From the NCBI GenBank assembly GCA_027056825.1, contig JALUJS010000030.1, forward strand, positions 1 through 5,914: a stretch of DNA of 5,914 nt. The letters are read 5' to 3'. This document shows positions 1-4,425 of the stretch, one piece after another. The notes below the pieces were generated by a model. It was given only the letters and a program-made list of their open reading frames with translations. It was not told where the DNA came from and did no database searches. How positions within the stretch are numbered: the stretch's first letter is position 1; each line of letters begins with the position of its first letter. The position numbers and the translations under genes were made by a program. This DNA comes from Candidatus Krumholzibacteriia bacterium (GTDB taxonomy: Bacteria; Krumholzibacteriota; Krumholzibacteriia; LZORAL124-64-63).

Positions 1-237
1 GCGGTCGAAGGCCGCGATGGCTTCCTGGGTGGCCTGGGCGGCCGGGAACAGGCTGGCGCTGATGGCGGTCAGGCGCTTTTCCTGGTCCTTGCCGTTGATC
101 AGGCCCAGCACCATGGTGACGGAATATCCCGCCAGCAGGATGCCCATGCCCAGCCAGATCTTGCCGCGGATGCCCAGGGAGAGAACCCGCGGGGTCCCGC
201 CGGATGAGGGCGAGGATTCATGCCAGGGGAACTGCAT
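1..237 (-). CDS. Membrane-anchored sensor protein, N-terminal part (probably sensor histidine kinase or similar signal transducer)
   Basis: Only the first 79 codons are in the window; the gene continues past position 1. The start is the ATG at 237, preceded by GGAG (243-246) with 5 nt spacing. The protein begins with about 20 polar residues, then LGIRGKIWLGMG leading into one hydrophobic segment (about residues 27-47, ending GLING). A helical, charged stretch follows (from KDQEKRLTAI to QATQEAIAAFDR). A short cytoplasmic tail, one membrane helix and the start of a helical periplasmic domain are typical of bacterial transmembrane sensors. The wording resembles N-termini I recall from large PAS/histidine-kinase proteins encoded beside small PstS-like proteins. 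No HAMP, kinase, GGDEF or chemotaxis domain is visible here, so the output type is inferred. The gene lies 32 bp downstream of the small binding-protein gene, in an apparent operon with it and the porin. A chemoreceptor or diguanylate cyclase remains possible. Confidence 0.7.
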   Translation of the reverse strand, partial: MQFPWHESSPSSGGTPRVLSLGIRGKIWLGMGILLAGYSVTMVLGLINGKDQEKRLTAISASLFPAAQATQEAIAAFDR

Positions 238-269
238 TTCGGCTCCTTTTGCCTGTTGCGGCGGTCCGG

Positions 270-701
270 TCAATTGACCGCCAGCACCTTCACCCCGTCG
301 TGGGGCGAGGCTTCATCCACGAACCCCACGGCGCCGGGCGTCTTGGCCACGAAGGCGACCAGCTCGGCCTCGGTGCCGAACATGGCCGGCATCTCGCCGG
401 TGCCCGAGAACACGGCCTTCTTCCAGAAGGTCGAGAACTGCTTGGGGCTCTTCTTGACGTAGTTCTTCATGAACGCGTCGGTCACCGGGCCGCTCTTGAG
501 CACGGCCAGGACGATCCGCGTGCCGTCTTCCCACTGGGCCGTCTTGCCCAGGAAGATCTTCTGGACCTGGGGGGGCGCCACCTGGTCGGCGGCCACGCCG
601 CTGTTGGCCACCAGGATGGGGCCCGCCGCAGCCGGGCCGGCCACCGCCAGCAGGCAGGCTGTCAGGGTCAGGCCGGTTGCGAAAGTCTTGAGGGTCTTCA
701 T
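270..701 (-). CDS. Small secreted PstS-like (phosphate ABC transporter substrate-binding-like) protein
   Basis: The 143-aa protein has a Sec signal peptide (KTLK n-region, hydrophobic core to residue 22, likely cleavage after PAAA at residue 26). The mature chain is therefore about 117 residues, much shorter than the roughly 320-residue classical PstS. The segments VAPPQVQKIFLGK (41-53), VFSGTG (97-102) and TPGAVGFVD (121-129) are what I recognise from the short PBP-like family annotated as phosphate ABC transporter substrate-binding protein. FSGTG may correspond to the SGT phosphate loop of PstS, but the usual preceding Arg is not in place. No permease or ATPase gene is in the window, so a transport role is not supported; a periplasmic ligand-sensing role with the downstream sensor is more likely (inference). 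The ATG at 701 follows GGGAGG (708-713) with 6 nt spacing, and the gene starts 20 bp after the porin stop. LTAC (13-16) is lipobox-like, so lipid anchoring cannot be excluded. Confidence 0.85.
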   Translation of the reverse strand: MKTLKTFATGLTLTACLLAVAGPAAAGPILVANSGVAADQVAPPQVQKIFLGKTAQWEDGTRIVLAVLKSGPVTDAFMKNYVKKSPKQFSTFWKKAVFSGTGEMPAMFGTEAELVAFVAKTPGAVGFVDEASPHDGVKVLAVN

Positions 702-721
702 GTCTTGCCTCCCTTGCCGGC

Positions 722-1969
722 CTAGAAGTAGAAGGTGGATTTGACCGCGAACAGGGACCAGTTCTCGGTGGTGAACGGGTTGCCGGTGTTCAGGCTCTCC
801 TGCACGTCGCCGGTGCCCTGCATGGCGTGGACCTCGGCCTTGACCAGCCAGTAGTCCGCCAGGTCGAAGCGGGCGGTGAAGGCCAGGTCGCGCTGCTTCC
901 AGGCGAATCCGTCACCGTCGCGCACGGTGTAGTCGGGGTAGTACATGGAGTAGTAGCTCCCCAGCTGGAACCAGTCGTTGAACTGCCACGTGGCCTGCCC
1001 GTACCAGCCGCCGCGCTGGTCCTTGATGGGGATGTCCATGACCATGGTCGCCGGATCGGCCAGGCCCGTGGGGACCAGGGCGTTCCTGAGGGCCATGTCC
1101 ACGCTGGCGCGGTTGAACTCGAAGGCCGCCAGCAGCTTCTCGGTGGTGTATTCGGCCGACAGGACCCACCAGTAGTTCGCCTCCATGGAGAACTCGGGGG
1201 TGAAGTAGCCCAGGGGGGCGGCGAAGGTGCCGACCCCGTCCATGGCGCCGTGGAAGATGGTGCCGCTCAGGCGCAGACCCTCCAGGGGGGTGTTCATGCG
1301 CAGGGCGCCGCCGTAGATGTCCTTGCCCTCGCTCACCCAGCCGGAAAGGGGCAGGAACGAGCCCCACATCTGGGCCATCATGGGCTGCAGCATCAGGTCC
1401 ACCGGGAAGTTGGGCCCCTCGACATCCACGGTGCCCAGGAAGGCGTCGTACTCCAGGCTGGCCGCGTCGCTGAGGGTCAGGGTGCCGTAGGCGCTGGCTC
1501 CCTCGAAGGCGTTCATCACGTCGCGCATCAGCTCGGTGTAGACCGACTGGGGCAGCAGGACGGAATTGCGGACCATGTCCACGTCGCGGGTCTGGTTGTA
1601 CAGGCCGAACGGCGTCTTGACCTTGCCGACGCGCAGGCCGAACTCGTCCCGGAAGCGGTAGTCGCCGTAGGCCCAGTCCAGGACCACGTTCTCGTTGCCG
1701 GCGTGGCCCAGGTTGCGGGCCATGAGCTGGGCGCCGACCCGGATATTGTCGGTCACCGGGGCGCTCACGTTCAGCAGGGCCTCGTTGTACGAGAAGGTGC
1801 CCGGCTCGGTGGGTGCCAGGTAGCTGTAGTCCGAGGAGTTCATGTAGCCCTGGCTGATGATGCCGTGGACCACCGGCTGCCCGGCGAACGCGACGACCGC
1901 CGTTCCTGCAAGGGCGATCACCGACAGGACCCCAAGCGATACCTGCAGGCGACAAATGCGCGAAGTCAT
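722..1969 (-). CDS. Outer-membrane porin-like beta-barrel protein
   Basis: The 415-aa protein starts at ATG 1969 behind a strong GGAGG (1976-1980) with 6 nt spacing. A signal peptide with Arg residues at 4 and 7 and a hydrophobic core ends at VAFA, with likely cleavage after residue 29. The mature chain shows alternating polar/aromatic segments typical of beta strands, for example LDWAYGDYRF (97-106), GLRVGKVKTPFGLYN (111-125), WYGQATWQF and YYSMYYPDY. It ends in FYF, the C-terminal aromatic signature recognised by the BAM machinery. The GxRxGKVKxPxGLYNxxRD region is characteristic of a porin family often encoded beside small PstS-like proteins and sensors. The expected role is passive diffusion of a small solute, possibly anionic, across the outer membrane; specificity cannot be read from sequence. 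It is the first gene of the minus-strand operon, and its promoter should lie in 1970-2215. No truncation or frameshift is seen. Confidence 0.85.
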   Translation of the reverse strand: MTSRICRLQVSLGVLSVIALAGTAVVAFAGQPVVHGIISQGYMNSSDYSYLAPTEPGTFSYNEALLNVSAPVTDNIRVGAQLMARNLGHAGNENVVLDWAYGDYRFRDEFGLRVGKVKTPFGLYNQTRDVDMVRNSVLLPQSVYTELMRDVMNAFEGASAYGTLTLSDAASLEYDAFLGTVDVEGPNFPVDLMLQPMMAQMWGSFLPLSGWVSEGKDIYGGALRMNTPLEGLRLSGTIFHGAMDGVGTFAAPLGYFTPEFSMEANYWWVLSAEYTTEKLLAAFEFNRASVDMALRNALVPTGLADPATMVMDIPIKDQRGGWYGQATWQFNDWFQLGSYYSMYYPDYTVRDGDGFAWKQRDLAFTARFDLADYWLVKAEVHAMQGTGDVQESLNTGNPFTTENWSLFAVKSTFYF

Positions 1970-2107
1970 GGTTTTCCTCCTGGTCCGCGGTTGATGCGAA
2001 TGGCTCCGGCTTGGCAGGTCGTGTGTGGTGCAGGGTGCGCCGGCGCCGTTTGTGACGAAGGGGTGTTCGGCAAAGTCCCCGTCCGGTTGAGGGATTTCTG
2101 TAAGAGA

Positions 2108-2131
2108 AGGATAGGGGTGGTCTTGATTATG
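2108..2131 (-). promoter_or_regulatory. Candidate -10 elements for the porin operon promoter
   Basis: The 246 bp between the patatin stop and the porin start must hold the porin operon promoter unless transcription reads through. Read on the minus strand it contains two -10-like hexamers, CATAAT (2126-2131) and TATCCT (2108-2113). Neither has a convincing -35 at 16-18 bp, so a factor-dependent promoter is possible. A perfect 10-bp palindrome (GCGCCGGCGC, 2037-2046) lies between them and the start codon and might be an operator, but such palindromes are common by chance in GC-rich DNA. No Pho box or sigma54 -24/-12 pair was found. Confidence 0.2.
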
Positions 2132-2162
2132 TTGCGGTGGTTCGGAGAGCTGGTCGCCGGGG

Positions 2163-2205
2163 GAGACCTCGGTTGAGGCTCCAGGTCGCCGGATGCGGAG
2201 GTCTC
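2163..2205 (-). terminator. Inverted repeat after the patatin gene, possible weak terminator
   Basis: GAGACCTC (2163-2170) and GAGGTCTC (2198-2205) are perfect 8-bp inverted arms separated by 27 nt, beginning about 10 nt after the patatin stop. An alternative small hairpin, CCTC-loop-GAGG (2167-2178), uses part of the same DNA. No U-tract follows on the minus-strand transcript, so this is not a standard intrinsic terminator. It could mark a Rho-type end or be chance. Confidence 0.25.
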
Positions 2206-2215
2206 GATGCTTCCG

Positions 2216-3154
2216 TCAGTCCAGGTGCATCCGGAGCATGCGCTTGGCGGCCATCTTGAGGTGGTAGCGGGGATTGCGCCGCCAGCGCAGGAGTTTCTGC
2301 AGCTCCGGGACGTGTTTCCTGGCCTCCTCGAGGCCGCGGGCGCGGCAGGCTTCGCCGGCGCCGAAATCGGCCCAGTGGAATTCGGTCACCGGCGGGCGGA
2401 TGACGAAGTCGGCGGTGCGGCACACGAAACGGTTCAGGCGCTGCCGGGCGATGGTGTTGCTGCGCAGGATCATGTCCAGACCGGTGTTGAAGACGGTTTC
2501 CTCGAAGGCGGGGATATCGATGGCGATGACGAAATCCGCGCCCAGCTTGCGGCACGCCTCCACCGGCACGCGGAAGGGGCCGCCGCCGTCGACGATGATC
2601 ATGCCGTCCTTGCGCACCGGCGGAAACACCGCCGGGATGGCGCAGCTCATGTACAGCCCCTCGACCAGGGGGCCTGAGGAGGCCACCACCTGGTCGCCCG
2701 AGACCAGGTCCAGGGCCACCGCGGCCATGGGCATGGGGAGGTCCTCGAAGCTCAAGGGCCCGAAGGCCGCCGCCAGGGGGCCCTCGAGTTTCTCCCGTTC
2801 CTGGATCCAGGGCCGGGTGACGGTCTTGACCGCGATCATCTTGCGCTGCATGAAGTCGAAAACGCCCGAGATGCGCGACTGGGCCGATTGGGGATCGTTG
2901 TCGTCCTTGGGTACGAAGGGGGCCCAGTAGTCGGCGAAGTCCTTGTTGCTGACGTAGGTCTTCAGCTTGCTCCAGATCCAGTCCGGGTCGGGGCTCTGGG
3001 CGTACAGGGCGCCCACGATGGAGCCCATGCTGGTGCCGGCGACCACATCGGCGCGGATGCCCGCTTCCTCCAGCACCTGGAGCACGCCCGCGTGGGCCAG
3101 TCCGCGGGCGCCGCCGCTGCCCAGGGCGATCCCGATCTTCGGTTTCCGGAACAT
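2216..3154 (-). CDS. Patatin-like phospholipase (RssA/NTE-type serine hydrolase)
   Basis: The protein has 312 residues, close to the roughly 300 of E. coli RssA. The N-terminus carries the glycine-rich oxyanion loop GSGGARG (12-18), then the nucleophile elbow GTSMGS (40-45, catalytic Ser42). The second dyad residue is Asp189 in IIVDGGG. The CAIPAVFPPV segment (171-180) before it is also typical of bacterial patatins. The family hydrolyses acyl esters of phospholipids or lysophospholipids; the substrate here is unknown. No signal peptide is visible, so the enzyme is probably cytoplasmic or at the inner membrane. The C-terminal 25 residues are rich in Arg/Lys (LRWRRNPRYHLK onward) and may bind acidic membranes (inference). 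The open frame extends upstream to 3442, but ATG 3154 is chosen because GGAGG (3160-3164) lies 5 nt before it and the GIALGSGGARG strand begins at once, as usual in the family. The longer form would cross the promoter region and the divergent gene. Confidence 0.92.
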   Translation of the reverse strand: MFRKPKIGIALGSGGARGLAHAGVLQVLEEAGIRADVVAGTSMGSIVGALYAQSPDPDWIWSKLKTYVSNKDFADYWAPFVPKDDNDPQSAQSRISGVFDFMQRKMIAVKTVTRPWIQEREKLEGPLAAAFGPLSFEDLPMPMAAVALDLVSGDQVVASSGPLVEGLYMSCAIPAVFPPVRKDGMIIVDGGGPFRVPVEACRKLGADFVIAIDIPAFEETVFNTGLDMILRSNTIARQRLNRFVCRTADFVIRPPVTEFHWADFGAGEACRARGLEEARKHVPELQKLLRWRRNPRYHLKMAAKRMLRMHLD

Positions 3155-3215
3155 GTATTCCTCCCTGGCCCCGATCCTGCGGGGGCTGGTCCGGATTGTT
3201 GGTCGCAACGGGCGC

Positions 3216-3244
3216 AGGATAACACTCTCCAGCGGCCGGACCAA
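3216..3244 (-). promoter_or_regulatory. Sigma70-type promoter for the patatin gene
   Basis: Read on the minus strand, TTGGTC (3239-3244) and TATCCT (3216-3221) are separated by exactly 17 bp. Transcription would start near 3209, giving a leader of about 55 nt before ATG 3154 that includes the GGAGG site. It sits back to back with the plus-strand promoter starting at 3252. It was identified by eye from consensus similarity. Confidence 0.45.
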
Positions 3245-3251
3245 CGAGTCT

Positions 3252-3280
3252 TTGACCGCCGATTGCCGGGGCGTTAGGCT
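3252..3280 (+). promoter_or_regulatory. Sigma70-type promoter for the ST7-like TPR gene
   Basis: TTGACC (3252-3257) matches the -35 consensus at five of six positions, and TAGGCT (3275-3280) follows after exactly 17 bp, a common -10 form in GC-rich genomes. The predicted transcript start is near 3287, about 55 nt before ATG 3342. Its -35 lies 7 bp from the -35 of the divergent patatin promoter, so one regulator could act on both. Confidence 0.45.
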
Positions 3281-3341
3281 TGCCGGCAGCGATACCCCCG
3301 GGCCGATCCACTCTTCCGGCCAAGCGAAAGGACATGATTCC

Positions 3342-4325
3342 ATGACCCCGTGTGACGGACACCTGGACCCCTCATCCCCCTTCATGATGGAACGCATGTT
3401 GCGCCTGTGGCGGCTGGGCATGGAAGAGGAGGAGACCATCACCTCCGAGGAAGAATTCCGGCGGGTCCTGGACGAGGTGGAGCACGCCGAGCTGAGCCGC
3501 CGTTACTTCGAGCTGGTCTGCGAGCATCCCCGGGAAATGGCCCAGGAGCTGGCCTACCAGGCCTACGAGGCCGATTCCGCCGAACAGGCCCTTGAGCTGG
3601 TGGAGAAGGCCCTGGAACACGACCCCGATTGCGTGGACGCCCTGGTCGTCCACGCCTTCTTGACCGCCGAGGACGTGGGCGAACTCATTCCCCGGCTCGA
3701 ACACGCCGCGACCCGCGGCGAGGAGGCCCTGGGCGAGGAATTCTTCGCCGAGTTCATGGGCGAGTTCTGGCCCATGGTGGAAGCCCGGCCCTACATGCGC
3801 TGCATCAAGCAGCTGGCCGAGGTCCTGTGGAACGCCGGCCGCCGGCTGGACGCGGTGGCCCAGTACGAGAACCTCATGGACCTGGATCCGGAGGACCACA
3901 TGGGCAACGGCGGGCTCCTGCTGGGGGACTACCTGGCCATGGGGGAGGTCCAGCGCGCGTGGGACCTGCTGGAGGAGATCGACGACGAGACCGACGCGGT
4001 GTTCAACTGGGCCTGGGTGCTGCTGTTCCTGATGGTGGGCGACGAGGACGGCGCCCGCAAGGCCCTGGACCACGCCCTGGACATGAACGCCTACGTGGTG
4101 CCCCTGCTCATCGGCCTGGGCGATGAGCAGGACGAGGAACCGGTCACCGCGCCCACCGTGGTCACCGGCAGCCGGGACGAGGCCCGGGTCTGCGTCCAGA
4201 TCCTGGGCGAGGCCTGGACCGCGCGGCCCAGCGCCCAGTGGTGGCTGCTGGATGTGTTGCGGGAGATGGGACTGATCACCGACGAGGACGCGCTCGGACC
4301 GCAGGAACCGCCCGCCGTGAACTAG
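3342..4325 (+). CDS. ST7-like tetratricopeptide-repeat protein, function unknown
   Basis: The 327-aa protein is strongly acidic and helical, with no signal peptide or clear membrane helix, so it is probably cytoplasmic. TPR-like helix pairs appear around residues 73-107 (AEQALELVEKALEHDP), 155-200 (LAEVLWNAGRRLDAVAQYE, then LDPED) and 220-250 (GDEDGARKALDHAL). The central block begins RPYMR (149-153) and has the order RPYMR, LAE-LW-GRR-A-YE, L-P-D, LLLGDYL. It matches the wording I know from bacterial proteins assigned to the ST7 family, as does the C-terminal EAW-ARPSAQWWL (290-302). The usual DNQG motif reads DHMG here. ST7-like bacterial proteins have no established biochemical role; a protein-binding scaffold is the safest inference. 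ATG 3342 is chosen because AAAGGA (3327-3332) lies 9 nt upstream and the promoter ends at 3280. ATG 3384 lacks a ribosome site. The gene is transcribed divergently from the patatin gene. Confidence 0.85.
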   Translation: MTPCDGHLDPSSPFMMERMLRLWRLGMEEEETITSEEEFRRVLDEVEHAELSRRYFELVCEHPREMAQELAYQAYEADSAEQALELVEKALEHDPDCVDALVVHAFLTAEDVGELIPRLEHAATRGEEALGEEFFAEFMGEFWPMVEARPYMRCIKQLAEVLWNAGRRLDAVAQYENLMDLDPEDHMGNGGLLLGDYLAMGEVQRAWDLLEEIDDETDAVFNWAWVLLFLMVGDEDGARKALDHALDMNAYVVPLLIGLGDEQDEEPVTAPTVVTGSRDEARVCVQILGEAWTARPSAQWWLLDVLREMGLITDEDALGPQEPPAVN

Positions 4326-4343
4326 CCTGGACCGGTGGATTTG

Positions 4344-4352
4344 TGGTATAAT
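4344..4352 (+). promoter_or_regulatory. Extended -10 promoter for the protease gene
   Basis: TGGTATAAT is a perfect extended -10 (TG, one base, TATAAT at 4347-4352) in otherwise GC-rich DNA. Any -35 at 4324-4330 is poor, as tolerated by extended -10 promoters. Transcription would start near 4359, just before a strong hairpin, giving a leader of about 67 nt before GTG 4426. The core starts only 21 bp after the TPR gene's stop codon. Confidence 0.5.
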
Positions 4353-4360
4353 GATATGGA

Positions 4361-4385
4361 CGGCCGGGACGTTCCCTCCCGGCCG
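4361..4385 (+). terminator. Perfect 9-bp GC hairpin: terminator of the TPR gene or 5' leader stem of the protease mRNA
   Basis: CGGCCGGGA (4361-4369) pairs perfectly with TCCCGGCCG (4377-4385) across a 7-nt loop. It starts 35 nt after the TPR stop codon, a normal place for a terminator, but no T-run follows directly; the nearest is TTTT about 20 nt on. It also starts 1-2 nt after the start site predicted from the extended -10, so it could instead form a 5'-terminal stem that protects the protease transcript. The structure itself is certain from sequence; its role is not. Confidence 0.45.
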
Positions 4386-4425
4386 CCCGTGTCCTGTACC
4401 CTTGGTTTTCGCGAATGAGGTCGCC

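Noticed and set aside
2037..2046. A perfect palindrome GCGCCGGCGC upstream of the porin gene, as an operator.
   Set aside because: Ten-base GC palindromes are frequent by chance in such GC-rich DNA, and no second copy was found in the window.
827..2176. A 449-codon plus-strand open frame antisense to the porin gene.
   Set aside because: Its product is low-complexity, rich in Gly, Val, His, Gln and Ala with no recognisable fold. It is the expected shadow of a GC-rich gene whose other strand has a signal peptide, ribosome site and porin motifs.
1970..2215. Pho box, sigma54 promoter or riboswitch upstream of the porin operon.
   Set aside because: No CTGTCAT-type repeats, no GG-N10-GC pair with the right flanks, and no recognisable conserved RNA structure were seen.
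3334..3345. A three-codon mini-ORF (ATG ATT CCA TGA) whose stop overlaps the TPR gene's start as ATGA.
   Set aside because: Its ATG is only 1 nt from the AAAGGA site, too close for efficient initiation, and so short a frame is easily found by chance.
2127..3362. A second long minus-strand frame overlapping the patatin gene.
   Set aside because: It is an Arg/Pro/Gly-rich frame typical of GC-rich shadow reading. The adjacent frame carries GSGGARG, GTSMGS and DGG in the right order.
3155..3442. N-terminal extension of the patatin to the upstream ATG at 3442.
   Set aside because: It would add about 96 residues unlike any patatin, span both divergent promoters and overlap the TPR gene. ATG 3154 has an excellent ribosome site.
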